From the NCBI GenBank assembly GCA_038380795.1, contig CM076279.1, forward strand, positions 9,951,001 through 10,015,000: a stretch of 64,000 nt of DNA, read 5' to 3'. This DNA is from Pyrocephalus nanus. Lineage: Eukaryota; Chordata; Aves; Passeriformes; Tyrannidae. The notes beneath the pieces were generated by a model. That model made no database searches and was not told where the DNA came from. It was given only the letters and a program-made list of their open reading frames with translations. Shown one piece after another: positions 37,701 to 52,700 of the stretch (the first letter of the stretch is position 1; the number at the start of each line of letters is the position of its first letter). Both the position numbers and the translations under genes were made by a program.

Positions 37701-40700
37701 TAAGTCCAACCCTAAATCTGACACTGCCAATCCCACCACTAAACCACGTCCTTAAGCACCACATCTACACATCTCTTAAGTACCCCAGGGGATGGTGGTT
37801 CAAACACTGCCTTAAGCAGCCTGTGCCAGGGTTTGACAACCCTTTTGGTGGAGAAATATTTCCTAAGATCCAGTCTGAACTTCCCCTGGTGCATTTCCTT
37901 TTGTCCTGTCCCTGTTCCCTGGGAGCAGAGCCCGACCCCATCCCCAGCTCCCCCCTCCTGTCAGGGATTGCAGAGCCAGAAGGTCCCCCCTGAGCCTCCT
38001 TTTCTCCAGGCTGAGCCCCCCCAGCTCCCTCAGCCCCTCCTGCTGCTCCAGCCCCTTCCCAGCTCCGTTCCCTTCCCTGCACACGCTCCAGCCCCTCAGG
38101 GTCTCTCCTGGCTGAGGGGCCAGAGCTGCCCCAGCACTGGAGGTGCCTCAGCAGGGCCAGCACAGGGACAGTCCCTGCCCTGGGCCACCCCATGGCTGGT
38201 ACAAACTGGGTGCCATTGGCCTTCTTGGCCACCTGGGCTCATGTTCAGCCACTGACACCAGCACCAGGTTCTTTCCCACTGGCAGCTTTCCAACCACTCT
38301 GCCCCCAGCCCAGAGTGTTACTTGGGGCTGCTGTGACCCCACCACAAATGCCACACTCCAGGCTGATGTCACACTACCTCCCACCCCACCCCATCTGTGC
38401 AGGCTGGCTCCCATCTGGATTCACTTGGTGCTGTACAGAGTTTGAGTAGGCATTAAAATTCATTTAACCTTAGATTCACAAAAATCTGCCCAGGCAAAAC
38501 CACTGAATGACTGTAGAGGAACCAATAAAACAGGAATACTGCTGTGCCCAGCACAAGATTGCTCCCTGGAGGCAAAGTCTACCTGTGTAAAGTGGCACTG
38601 AGAACACAGCCAGCCTGTGGAAGGTGGCTACACATTCCATTTTACTGGGCTGAACAAGAGTGGAAAGCCACCTCCAATTAGCCACTAAATAGACAATTAG
38701 CTTGAATTTGGCTTAGATTTGAGCTCCTCCAGCAGACTGTCAGCCCTGCCTCTGCCAGCCCCCAAATGAGACTTGCCTGCCCAGCACAGAGGTGGTTTCT
38801 GCCCCATTTGTGTGAGTCCCACACACTCACCTTGCTGTAGGCAATCTGTAGTGTTAGTGGGATTGCTTCCCTGTCTCCATCTATGCCCAGCCTTTTGCTG
38901 CCTGGACCTGCACAAAACAAGGAGCAAATGTCACACAGTGGCTTTTTATCCACATCCTTCACTGGCTACTGATACAGCAGCACAATCATTACCTACAGAA
39001 ATGGGAAAAAATGGTTTGCTGAACCCGGCTGTGGAGCAAAAAGGCAAAAAAAAGAAAAGGTGGCTTCAAAGCTGCCAGAAAGCAATTAATCCAGTGCAGG
39101 AATTCCAACACAAAGCACCACAAGCCGCTCTGCAGAACTGAAAGAGGCGATGGCTAAGCTGGTGCAGAGGGGTCAGCGCTCCAGGGAAAACACGAAGCAA
39201 TAAAAGGCCACATTGCTAACCCGGCTCCTGTTTTTCCAGGCATATTTCTGCCCACATTAAATTAGCCTTGAAATACTGTACCCAACACTTCCTAACTTCA
39301 CCCTCCCTGCCCCTTCCAGATAATTTTTTGCAGATGTGGTGTTTTGTCACACAACCCAAGGGAAAAAACATCAGAGTCGGGATTGGTGGTTTCACGAGTT
39401 AGTGGGAAGAGGTCTTGGCCAAGCCTGTATTTTGGGGGAGTGGTGACACTTCATGTGGGGGATATTTTACGAGCTCTGTTTAGAAAGACAAGGCGAGATC
39501 ACAGAAAAGCAGCTGGTTAAAGGCTGAAGCAGCGTGTTTAGATGCAGTTTTGCGGATTGGCCACGGGAGGTCTGTGTGAGCTGCACTGCACCAGAGCTGG
39601 AGACCACGCTGCAGGCAGATGCTCCTGCCATTGCTCCTTCTCTCCAACACTGTTAATTTTACAAATTCCTAACATAAATGTACATTCAGGAAGGCTCCAA
39701 GAACACACCCACAAACCTTGCTTTGCCCAGTAAACTATGGAAACAGAAATATGGGTTTTATAAATGGCATTCCTGGAGAAAGCACAAACAGCAGCAGAAA
39801 GAAAAGATGTAAAGCTGCATTTAACCAGGTGCTGATGAAGGGAAGGAAATGGGCTTGAAGCTGTTTCATTGTAAATCCATTTTAGAGTTAACAGCAGCAA
39901 AAACAAAAAGGCATTGCCACACCTGAAGAGGAATGCAAGAATTAGGATATTTCTCTTCCAAATTAGCGAAGAGCTGTCTGAACCTTTGCTCAGGCTGGGT
40001 CAGACGTGTCTCGCAGCCCACGCTCCCTCCAGCCCCTCTTTCCCTTCACCTCCCAGCCCTGTGGTTTGCAGCCCCCCATAGTGGGTGGGTGGGTGCAGCA
40101 GCAGCTACAGACCTGATGCCTTGATGGCCCGTGTGGCTGCTGAGTGGCCCAGCTCGAGGGAGTGGATGAAGACTTCGGTCATCTTCTCTCCCCCGATGAA
40201 GGTGAGCTGCCAGGGCAGAAGAGTGAAGATGTGATGGTGAGACCACCCAGCCTGTGCCAGACAGTGTTCGTCCTTCTAACCCCTTTCCACAGAAAACAGG
40301 TCAGTTTGGGAAAATCCTTTCCTGTTCTCAAAGCACACCTTTCAACAGCTGCTCTGGGTGACACTTGTCTTCAGCTGTACTTCAGGCTGCTCTAACAGAC
40401 CACCAGCAAGTCAAACAACACAGACCCCTAACCTTCACTTAAAACTCCACAGCCCATGGAAAGAAACTCCATGGCAAATCTGGGCATTCCTTTGGGAACA
40501 CAAATCCCATGAAAAGCAGCAGCTCTGCTCACCACAGCCCCACTGCACCTGGTCCCGAGCCACAGCACCAAAACAGTTGTTGTAGCCCCACATTCAACCT
40601 TCCCCACAGTGGGGTGTGGAAAACAGGTTCATGGAGAGGCTTGGTTTGGGAAGCAGAGCACTGGAGAGACTTCCAGCAATGTGAATAACCTGCCAGCACT

Positions 40701-43700
40701 GACAGGCATTGATTTGTGTCATGAGGAAAGGAACTGTGATGAAAAACTGCTTGTGTGACTACAGGATTGTCTGGGCAGGACCTGCATGCCCTCAGTCCCT
40801 GCGCCAGGAGCATCAGCAAAGCAACAGGGACAGTCAGGGACTGAGCTCTGCCTCGCCAGAACGTGGTGGCTGTGACACACCCAGACCACTTCACAGGCAG
40901 GTCCCAACCTGGTGGCACAGGCAGAAGACCCTCACTTTCCCCTCAGAAGATGGGGCTGAGGCCCTTTGCTGGTAGAGCTGTACCTCTGTCTGGTAGAGCT
41001 GCAGCAGGACGGGGCGTGTGGCGAAGCGGCAGTAGTAGAGGATCATGTCTGCCAGGATGGGCAGCTGCTCCTGGGAGTCCTCCTGGGGCTCAGCCTCCGG
41101 CTTGGCAGACTGTGGTGGGAGAATAAGTCAGCAACACAATGGGGTATGTGTTACCTACATCCAGAACTGTCCATCCCACCCCACTGGGGACAGAAACCCT
41201 CCTTCTGACCACCAGGAACCCCCCATCTGCATCCTGTGTCCATGTAGCACGGGCTCTTGCAGAGGATCGTGGTGGCCCAGTGCTAAGCAGAAGTTTGATC
41301 ACGTCCCCAGTTCCTCAGGGAAGGAAGATGAGCCCTACCAGCTGGCACACACGTACCTGACACAGGATGTCCATGGGCAGGTTCATCAGCCCAAGCACGT
41401 TGCGCTCGTACCATGGGTCCAACATGCCGATGTAGTGGGAGATGTCGTTGGTGCTGCTCTCCATGCCAGCCGAGGTGGGATCCTGAAACCACACACACTG
41501 GGGTCACTGCGAGGGTCCCCCAGGCTTCCCTCAGCCTGCCCTGCCAGCCCTGGTACCGCAGGGACACCTACCTGTGCCCGGAGCTGTGGGTCCCCCAGGC
41601 ATGGGGAGGAATGGTGCAGCAGGGGGGTCGAGGGAGCCAAGCAGCTCCTCTTCACGGGGACGTAGAAAAACTGCAGCTTGAAGTACCTTGTCAGTGAGGG
41701 GCAGGCGCTCTCCTTGAGCCTGGGAGAAGGCGGAGAGGGCCGGGTGAGCAGAGCAGAGCGGGATGCCCCAGAAGGGCCAGGTCCCCGCGGTCAGACCCCG
41801 CTCCTCCCGGCTCACCTGAGGTTGCTGTAGGCCCGGGCCACCTTCCCCGAGATGCGGTCGGAGCCGAACACCACGACGCGCAGGGTGGACACCTTGTTGT
41901 CCTCGTCGTAGCTGAGGAAGGGGCGCCGGGGCAGGCTGAGGTGCTGTGGGGCCAGCGGGGCGGGCAGGCGCTGGCTCAGCACGTGCTGGGGCAGGGAGTG
42001 AGCGCGCCGGGAGCGCGCCGGGACGCGCAGCCGGGCCCGCGAGGCGCACAGGCTCTCGGCACGGCGCAGCGGCAGCGACAGCGAGCCCGTGTCCCCGCAC
42101 TCCTTCAGCTCCCTCCGCAGCACCAGCTGGCTTTTGCTCTTGAACAGTTTGTAGATCTTGTTGGTCAGCGTTTGCCTGTACTTGTGGTGGGCCTTCTCCG
42201 CCTTCAGCTCCGTCCTCCCCACCACGTCCAGGGAGCTCTCGTCGCTGTCCTCCGCGTACCCGCTGTCCATGCAGTCCCTCAGGCTGGAGACGAACGACTT
42301 CAGGGACTTCCTGGAGACCACTGTCAGCTCCGAGATGGAGTCCTTGGAGGAGGTGAAGAGGGACATTCGCGAGGGCTTAGATCCCTCCTCTGACAGCACG
42401 GAGTACACAGAGTCACTGGAAATGGCACAGAGGGGGGAAAGCAGCGAGTCCCGCTCGGGGGAGCAGCCATCGGTTTCCACATCCTCCTCCTCCTCCTCTT
42501 CATCCTCCTCCTCGTTCTCCGAGGCCATGGGCTCAACAACGCTGCACTCCTTGCTGAGGACATCATTGAGGATGTCTGAAAGGCAACCAGAGGGAGATCA
42601 CGTCCACCCTGGGCTCCAGCAGAACCACTGCAGATGTGATTGCCCCTGATGTGATGGTCCCAGACAACGCCACCACTACATCATGGTCAGTATTCTCTTC
42701 AATCCTGCATGGCTTCAAACAAGGAGCTGGAAACCTCCTCCCGAATGTTTTCAGACTTTCATAAAGTGCTCAGTTGCAATGCAAAACAAAACATATTTCT
42801 CTCCCCAAGAGAGAACTCTGTTTGGGTTCTGCTTCCTTCCTATACAGCTTCCACAATGCTCTCAAATCTGATCCAGGTTTAACCAAAGGGCAGGACAAAA
42901 GCCAGGTACTCAGCTGATCAAACCCCAAATTGACTCACTGTGGCTTCCTGGCAAGGCTGGACTCACTGCAAAGCCTGAGCCAGAGCTCTGCTCCAGCCTG
43001 CTGGGGCCAGCAGGCAATGAACACTGAACATTGAACATTCACAGGAACACACAAGGTCTTCCAGGAATAGGGAAGCTGGAGAGACCAGCTTGGCAGAAGG
43101 GGAACCCACTGCTTCCCCTCCAAAACTGCTGTGGCCAGGCTGAGAGCACAGCAAAGGCACCCACTCCTTGGCCATCCTGCTGAGGGGCAAAGAGTTGTCA
43201 TGTCTGACCTGTCTCAATCCCATAAAGTCTCAGTATCCCAGTGTAGTCAGGTTTTTCCAGATAATTCTTTCCAGGGCCCAAGTAAGGTTTCCTCCTTGCA
43301 GAGGAGCTTCCTACCAAACAAGGTGTTGTCCTGCCAATGTTCCCACGGACTTGGGTGTGATGAATCTATTCCAGCTTCATGCAAGGCACAATCCTGCCCA
43401 GAAGATTAGGCCCTGCATGATTTGTCTCTGGAAAAACTTGATTTGGGGCCATCAGCATCCTGTGCCCTCTGCTTGGACAAGGGCTTTTCTTGGGATCACA
43501 GCAGGCACCACACCCGAGCTCACACCCACACCCTGTCCCATCCAGGGGACACTGGCACCCATGGGATCATTTCTCCCTCTGGCACCAACAATGTGTTATC
43601 AACCCCTTCATGCACCCAACTGGATGTGGCAGCCCCAGCCAAGCTGAAACGCTGCTCAGCCACCCCTGGAGTGTGGAACAGAGGGCTGTGGTCTCACTGG

Positions 43701-46700
43701 GATGACTGGGGGGAACCCCCTGCACTTACCAAAGTTATCCTGGTCCCAGCTGTACGTGTAGCAGCGAGCAGCAGGGATGGGGATGGTGTGGAGCTTGTGG
43801 GGCTGAGCCTCCCCTGGGAAGAGAGAAGGGAAAGGACTTAATTTGCAAGGACCCCCAACACCACCCCTGCCAGCTCTCCTGGCCGGTGGGAGATGCCACC
43901 CACCCCATGCACACATTTTGGGCAGCCCAGGTCATGCTGAACGCCAGTGATGTCAGTCACAAGCAAAGGGGATGAGGGGACATTTCACACCTTTAAGAGC
44001 CATCAGACATCACAGCTACCAGCAGTTTCTGATTTAACGTTTTCATCTCAGCCATACAGGCTGGACAATTTGTTTTGTTGCTGTTTTAATGAAAACCTTT
44101 CTGGCTCATTGCATGGTTACCAAACAGGACCTGGGTTGGTGATTTTTCTTTGTAGCTGTTTTGCTTGGTCGAAACTTTGTGCAAGATGCTCGTTGGTGCT
44201 GCAAGGGCTGCCTGATCCTGCAGCAAACCCTGGAGAAAAGAGGGGCCTGGGGGGTTTCTCACCTGTGATGGCAGGAAAGGAGGCAGCCCCAGCGATGTCC
44301 CTGAGCACAGCCTGGAGCCGCTCCCGGGCCAGCCCGGGATCATTGCTGGTGGCCGCGATCTCCTGAGCATCAGCGGCACTGGAGTAGATCTCTGACAGCT
44401 CTTCCAGCGTCTTCGACTGGGGGAGCAGAGCCAAGGTGAGAGACTGAGGGGTTCCCTCCACACAGGCAACACACAGGTCCTTAGGCAGGATCACTGACTG
44501 GGTAACCTTCTTCCTCCACCGCCCTCTACCCCTTTTCAAGTTCCCCAAAGCTTTAGCGAAGAAAATAAAAACGTGTTTGAAAACACCCAAGGGGTTCTCT
44601 TCACAGTTTTTTGCCTCTCCTCCAAGTCTTTCTCTGGTCAAACAAACACTTTTGCTGCACTTCAAATCAGGGGCCCTTCCTCTCTACACTCAGGGTCAAA
44701 GAAAGGAGGAACAGAGTAAAAGGCAAGTGACCCCCCCCCCCCACACACACACTTCACAAAACCCAAGTGCAGACCTCAGGTCCGACCTAAGAAGTGAAAG
44801 GCATGTATTTTTCCTACAACAAGTGTTACCAAAACTTCTTTTCTTTTGCCAGTTATGTACTGTTTCAGTCAGGAAATCCAGCAGCCAACTGCACGAAACC
44901 ACTCTTAGTGGCATCCCCAAAGTCGGGGCTGTCCCAGCCTACCTTCAGGAGGTGGTGCAGGCTGTCCAGGTCGCAGCAGGTGCCAAAGTTGGCCTGGTAG
45001 AGGTGCCCGAGGAGCAGGACGAGCGTGGCGTGCTGGGGGTGCTCGCTGGCACTGAGCTTCTCGGCGATGGAGAGGAACTCGCTCTGCACCTCGGAGCGGT
45101 TGAGCAGCAGCACCGTCCTGGGGACAAGGGCACACCAGTCAGGCCAGGCAGCCAGGCTTGGAGACTGCTGCTGAACCCCAGACAGGGCTCCAGCCCAGCA
45201 GCCAGTTGCCCTAACTGGACATGGGATGAAGTGGGACATGAGAGAGGCCCCCGAACCATCTTCCTCCTGCAAGATGCAGGTCAGAGAAGAAGCTTTAAGG
45301 AGAAGAGCCACATCCTTCAGCTGCATTTTTGCTCCAGACCACAACATGAACATCCACAGGCTTTGAATTCCCAAGCCTGCAGCCCAGACAGCATGTGCTT
45401 CTGTTCATGGGCAACAGCATTCAGTGTCCATTAGCAAAAGTGGCTCTGAATTAAGGATGTGCTGGGATGTGCTTGGGTCTAGAAAGCTCAGGCAACGGGC
45501 ATAATAAGCCCACAGTTCAGGAACTCGACTTGATGATCCTTGTGGGTCCCTTCCAAGGCAGGATATTTTAGGATTCTATGACCTGTGCCAGGTTTTCAGG
45601 GCTCTTTAGGAAAATAGATTCAATACCCCAGTGCTGCTGGGTGAGATAAGGGTGCAAATCCAGGGCTGCATGGCATGAGCAAACAAGCCAAAAGAGAAGG
45701 ACACTCCTCCTGCACAGAGTGGCTGTGCCTGAAGGACTGTCCCTGGGGCTGAGCCAGGATGGCAGACACCACTCAGGCTCCTTTCCCTATTTACAAATGA
45801 GGTGGTAGGTAAAAAGGCTCAGCCCTCAAATAAGGAGCAAAGTCTGACTTGTGCTCAGAGCTGCAAGGCTTTCATTCAGCACTGCACTGGGACTGGGATG
45901 GACTTGCTTCTGATCCCTGCTGGGTGGAGGCTCCCAAACCTACAGATCACAGCATTTCCCAGCTGTTCCCCAATGTGTGCTGAGATCAGCAGCTCCCCGT
46001 GGTGGAGACTTTGCCTTCCCCAGTTGTTGTCACCCAGATCTGCAGCCCCAGAGTCAAGCAGTCCTGCAGGATAACTGGCCTGGGGAGCCCACAGGCCCAG
46101 TCCCATGGCTGTGGAAATGCTACAGCCACTCTCCTTGTCCCTTCCCACAGCTCAGCCCAACTATCTAGCCCTTCTCCCCAGCACCCACCACAACCCCTTT
46201 GAGATGTTGCTCAGTGCCAGGCCGTGGGGATGCCACAGAGAGGACCAGCAGCACCCATGGCCACACTCACACAGTGGAGCTCTGGTGGTTCTTCACAGGC
46301 AGCCCCTGCTCTGTCCTCACCAGCCTCTGGAAAGTGATCCCTGGGGAGAGAGCACAGGACATGAACAATGGAACCATTGCAGACTGTTCTGCCTCAACAG
46401 CACATTGACTTTGCCTCCCAGTGCAATGCAGACATGGCTGAGTTGCTGCTTGGAGTGGGAATGGCCCCACCAAAAGCCCTCACAGAAACAAGGCACAGCC
46501 ACAGTGCAAAGGGACCAGCCCAGGAGCAAGGAAGCTTGGGATGTAAAGGGTAAAAGCCCAGAGTGATGGGAAAAACAACCAAAAGGTGGGACAGGAGAAC
46601 TGCTCCACCTCCAGTCCCTTCTGCTCCACTGCTAATGTGGGATGGGAATTCCATGGATATTTAGCAGCTTTTCCCACTTGCTTTAGCCCCCCCAGGCCCT

Positions 46701-49700
46701 TGATGTCACTTATGGGCAGGAGGTCACTGCCACCTTCCCTCCCACAGAGATGGAGCCCAGACTGGCCCCAGCAGGACAGGCTGGTGTGGGCAGCCACAAC
46801 CCTGGATGCCTCCCTGGGATTATCCCCAGGATGCCATTGGGAACCCAAACCAGGTGACATCAGATGGATCTGCACTGGGGGGAACAGCAAAGCCAGCATC
46901 TCCCCCAAACAGCAGGACTGGGGCACATCTTGGGAAAGGTCTTATGGCATCAACAAGAACCTGCCCCCTTATCAGTGCAGGCAGCCACATCCCACCCCAG
47001 CTCAGCAGCCTGGGAGCAGCACCCAGGGGGGGCTCAGGCTGATCACACAGGCCCTTCATGGCAGCAGCATTCACCCTTCTTGCAGGGGCACCAGCCCCAG
47101 TGAGCAGATCAAAGCTATTGCATTCTTGGCAAATGTTGACAACAGCTTATTCTCAGTTAATATTTACCCTCATCTCAATAAAAAGCTTTTGCTTCAGCCT
47201 TGCAGCAGGTCACAGAGGCCGTGCCACAAGCCTGTAAGAGCCTGCAAGGCCCTGGCCAGCTGACCAGGACAGGACACGCTCTTGCTGGTGCTGGCTCTGG
47301 CTCCAGCTGAGGGGAGAGTGCACGGTGAGGGCCAGCACTGGGTTCTTCAGCCACTGCAGCCAGTGCCTCCCACATGGCATCTTGGGCAGGAGTGGGGGAT
47401 CCATCATGCTCACAGGGGGATAAAGGTTTTGGAGCAAAGTCCCCAGCTCACACAGGGCACTGGTGACGGTGGTGATGGCACAAGAGCAGGGTGCAGCAGC
47501 CCCTCCCCAGCACTGGAGCTTTCCAGCAGTGTGTGAAACAGCCCTGACCAGGATCACAACAATAAATGGCCAGGAAGGAGCTGGGGAAGCCCATGGCTGC
47601 AGCAGCACGGGATGAGTGTCCTCACATCTGTGCTGGTGTCTGGAGGCAGCAGGAGCCCAGCCAGACCCTGCCTGGTGGCCGTGGCCATTTATGCTGGGGG
47701 AAAAGCCATTCCAGTGCTCACAGTGCTCAGAGATTTGGGGGTTTTTTTTCACCCTTTTGTTCCATTGAAAGCACATTTCATCCCACCTACATCTACAAGC
47801 TCCCATCTCACAGGATGATGCTGCCATGACAGAGACCCTGCATTTCACATCCTCACCAGGGCTCTTTGAAGCAGCTTCACAGCCTGAGGAGGTGGGAAAC
47901 ACCCCCAGCCCCAGCCCACACCCCCCTCCAAGGCCTCCCAAACCCTCCTCAGAGTCAGCCTTGCTGCCATGGCCCTGCACAGGATTAAACACGGGCTGGA
48001 ATCTGCTCTGTGTGATAACAGCTCTTCAAAAGCCACCAAAAGACCGGGAGATTAGGGAAAAGGGCCTTTTAGAAATAATTGGAAGAGCTGCTCCGTTGGG
48101 AACAACAGGACATCTAGGAGGAGTCCTTAATTAAGGGGAGCACTGCTGCTGCTGCTGGATGTGGCCAGAGCTGTATCACAAGGTAGTGCCTGGGCTGTAA
48201 AGAACGAGCCAGGGAGTCCCTCAGTCCTATGGAAATCTCCACGCAAGGGCAGGCTCGGAGGCTCCAGCCACCTTGATGCCGATGAATGGACTCACTGTTA
48301 TCACCACAGTTGCACCACTGAGCATCTCAAACAAAAGGCCAGGGCTGGGAGGGAGCAGCCAGCACGTGCTCTGCCGTGGAAAAGGCCCACCAGACTGAAA
48401 GGCAGCCAGGAAATAGTTACCCCTTTTGCTAATTGCCAGAGCTGGGAGTCCCCAGGATGCTCCCAACCACCTTGGCAGCCACCAAAAACCACCACCTTGT
48501 CCTGCTCCTCCAGGGGAGTCTGGTCTCACCCTGTGCTGGACCACCAGGTGATATCATCCCGAGGATGGAAGGCAGAGTCCTCACCTCCTGGGAAAACTGA
48601 GGTTTGGGATGTTGGGGTAACTGTGGGTACCCTGCTCACAGGATTCATGAAGCAAGTGGGGAATGAGACAGCAGCACCCGGGGAGCAAACATGGGCAGTG
48701 CAGGCAGGGGGTGTTTTTGGGGAAGCAGGGCAGGAGCGCTCACCAGGGGCCCTCAGCTCATTGCTGATGAAGGTGAGCAGCTCACGGAAGATGTCACAGT
48801 AGGGCACAGGCCAGGTCAGGAAGCTGTGGTACACACTGGCAGCTTTCAGGAGCAGGTCAGAGCCCGGCGGGAAGTGAGGAGCCTGCAGGGGACAGGGAGA
48901 CACAGTTAGAAAGGGAGCAAGGACACAAACTGCAAGTGCTGTGTAAAAACTCGAGGGGTTAGGCTGGAAGTGGGAGGAGGAGAGGCAAAGCAGAGGTTCA
49001 CCCTGTGACACCCCATCTTCTCCCGAGGAAGGGTCAAAGGATCCCCACCGGGCACAGCTCCAAGAAAGCTCCTTCCGCTCTGCACCTTCCCAACCTCCTG
49101 GCTGTGGCTCACGTGCCAAAGCCTATATATAAATTCCTTTTTAACCACCCCAGACACACACAGATGAATTGCATTACAGCCTGTGCTTTTGCAGGATCTG
49201 GCAGCAATGATTTCCTTGGGATAATGATGCATTGTGCTAGTAATAATAATAATAAAAAAAGTACTTCCTCGGAAGGCCCCGCTCCTTCTTTTCATTCACA
49301 CTGCCAATGTATTTTGCACAAGTATAAAGGGTAATGAAAAAGTTTCCCTTCTCTGCACAGAGATATTGTCCATCTCCCTTTCTGATTAGCCCACCCTTTA
49401 AAAAATAGCTTAAACATCCTGAAGTTCTTTTTTTTTTTTTCCACTCAGCTTGTGCAATGGTTGTTTGATCTTTATCCCTACAGGTTTGTACGGAATCTTT
49501 TTGTGAGATGAACTGATCAAAGCAGGCCGTGGTGTTCCAGACAAAGCCACCCTGATTTCAGTGACTGCTCCATGGCCTTCCCAGGAGTGGGATCCAGCTC
49601 CAAGCAGCCCCAGCACTTACGTAGAGGACAGCGGAGTAGAAGAGCAGAGCCAGGGGTATCACCAGGTCGTAGTCGCACTTCTCCTGCACCTGTGGGAAAC

Positions 49701-52700
49701 ACCCGAGGGCAGCAGGGTGAGCTGGGCTGTTTGGTGTGAGCACCACCCAAAAGTATCCCTGGAGGTACCAGGGGACTCCCCAGCGGTGCAAGCCGAGCAC
49801 CCAACCTGCACCACCACATCACTGTGCCCAGTGAATTCCCTCATCCCGACAGGAAAACAACCCCCAAAGCCCCACTAATCCACACCAACGGGACAGACAG
49901 ATAAGCACAACCTCCTGCTCTGCCTTTGCTCAGATCTGGCCAAGCTCCCAGCCCTTTGATGTTCCCGATCCTTGCACGGTTCCATGAAATTCCATGGAAG
50001 TGCCTCAAAGCAGGCAAGGAGGCAGCCCAGCCCCAGCAAGCAGCTTGCAAAGCTGGGCAGCACAGTGAAATCCATGTATTTCCATCCCAGGCTTTGCCAG
50101 GGAACACCCAGCAGAACTATTTCACCAAGGGACACAGTGATAGCTCAAGGATACACTTGCAAACAGTCTCCCCTCATTCATGAGCACAGCACGACGTGCA
50201 ATAAACCCTTACAAGAAACCCTAATAAACCACTGTCTGCAACAAGATCAATTCCAACCATTACAAAAACACGTAAATGAATTTAACCAAATTGTGCTAAA
50301 CTTAACTGCTATCAGCTCTGCAGTCTTTCTTCCCCAAAGAATGAAAGGCAGCATTGACCCCATCACATGAGTCCCAGTGCTGGGGATTTAGGAAGCACAT
50401 CACTGTTTCCTGCCACATCAAGGGATTCCTCCAAGGCCTTCCCAGCTGCAGCCTGGGGTGACCCCGCTCAAGCAACGATGCCTTGAGGTTCTCTGGCACA
50501 TGATGGGACCACAGCAGATCAACAGAGTGGCCCCACTGCCATTTCACCTCCCTGCTGTGCCTGACCCTGCTGTCACCTGCTGGGCTGCAAACCCCATCCG
50601 TGGTCCTCAGTGTCGCAGCTCCACAGGAAGCCCAGTAGGAACACAGAGAAGTTTCCATCAAAAACAACAGGAAACTTTCAATTTGCTCTGCTCTGGTCTA
50701 GCAGCTCCCAGCTGATGGCTGGGGAAGGCCTGGGGAAGGTTGGCTCTATCCATGCAGCCCTATGGTGCCCCAAGCAGCACTTGGGGAAGTCAAAACCCAT
50801 CCCTGTGGATCTGCAGTGCTACCCAAAGAACAGATATCATAGCTGGGCTTTCCCCTTGTAGTTCTCCTGTGGCACACACAGCATTAATCCCACCAGAGTT
50901 CTGTACCTGCTGACCCAGCACCGCCTGACCCCAAGTCCTGGTGCTCTGGCAATACTTTACCACAACCCAAAATCACCCAGCAAGCTCAGCAAAACTCCAC
51001 TTAGGGCAAGCCACAGAGCTGACAATGCCTCAAAGCCCTCCCTGACAGCCTCCCAGCTCACCTCTTTGGTCTTGCCAAGGATCTTCTCCACGAGGATGAG
51101 GTAGTTGCCGGCGTCTCGGCTCACCAGCTCCTGCAGGCTCCAGCAGTTCAGGCACAGCCCTGCTGTGGGGGACACAGAGCCACTGTCACTCACAGCCCCG
51201 CTCAGGAGGGTCACAGGAGGGATGTACAATGGGAAGGGGTCAGGGAGGAAGGTGTTGACCACAGGCATCAGATTACAGCAGAAGAGAAAACCTCATGTCC
51301 CCTCGTTCCAGACAGACATAACCTCAAACAGAAAAGAAGCTTGTCTCAGCAGCACCGCTTCTACCTGAGCACCTTTGTGTCCTCACAGCTGGCTGGATGC
51401 CTCTGCCCAGGTGCCAGCTGGGTAGCTGACATGCCAGAGCTGCCCTGTGTATGTGCAGAGGCCAGAGGGATGTACCTGGCATGGGTAGAACCCACCTTCC
51501 TTCTGCCCAGGCACGGACAACCCACCAGTGTGACCCCTTGCCCTGCTGCCCCACAGCTCAAACGCACCAGATGCACAATTCCAACTATAAACTCACTCAA
51601 ATCCTGCCAAATTCAGCTTCCTGTCAGCAGACATTCAATCCCCTCCAGCTGCATCACAGCCACCCCAGCTTCCCCACGCCCTGGAGATGCACCAACACAG
51701 CAGCACCACAGCAGTCAGAGCTCTCATCTGCGTTGCTGTCAAGCCTGCCCAGCATTTAGGCCATCTCTTGGCACCTTCAAATTTTCATGAAATCTGTTAA
51801 AACCCCACCAGGAGAGTAGCCAGAGTGAAAGAAGAGAATTGCCACGCAAAGGGATGGTGGGTCCTTCACCCCAGTCAACTGAAAACCCCTGACCCCCTTC
51901 CCCCCCAGACATCTGCGGGGATCTGAGTGGTGACAATGGCCCAAGGTGTTTCCCGAGGTTCTCCTCAGGGGTCAGGGCCACCTCCCAGATGGCCTTAGAG
52001 GAAACGATCGGTGAGAAGGCTGCCAGACGCCTCCATTCATCCCGGCCCCGCTTCCCAGGGGAGGAGGCGGTGCTTGCTGGCCGCGGGCAGTCCAGGATCT
52101 GCAGGGCAAGGATCTCCTTCTCCTCCTTCCCAGGGACCCGGGAACCCCACACAGCCCCAGGGAGAAAAGTTACGGGGAAACTTCAAGCAAAGAGCCCAAC
52201 AAATACCTGGGAAAGGCCCACCTTGGCATCTCCCCCATCCTGCATTGCTACGGATTCTTTTGGCAGAAGGGGATGCAGGTGGACATTACACAGCTCACCT
52301 GAAGCCCACAGCACAGTTCAGGGTGGGCTGGAACTGGGGCTCTCCCAGTCTCAGCCCAAAAGAGAAACCAAGATTAACAGAGCATCTCTCACTGCAGAGA
52401 AGAGGTGCTAAAGATCAGAGAGGAAAAATAAATACAAATCAGAGGGATTTCACTCACACGGTCCATGAAGTGGCACAGGACATAAGCATCAAACTAAGAC
52501 AGAGTGGGCAAGAGAACGCCACGAGCTGACAGGGGACAGCAGTTCAGCAGAAACCTACAGATCACACTCTTTGGCCCTCAAATATTATTCCCAACTGCAG
52601 AGGCTACACATTCATGAAACACAGACATGTCATAAAAACACCTTTACACACCTTCTAGGTGCTAAGCAAGAGGAATTTAAATCAGGGGAGAGGGTGACAT

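Noticed and set aside
37663..38255. Pro-rich open frames over 37765-38255 on both strands
   Set aside because: Fully inside an old CR1 copy; the apparent Pro-rich composition comes from C-rich repeat sequence.
44577..45434. Plus-strand open frame of 285 codons
   Set aside because: It lies antisense over PIK3R5 exon 6 and adjoining introns. The minus strand has the homologous, properly spliced reading; the plus frame is a shadow.
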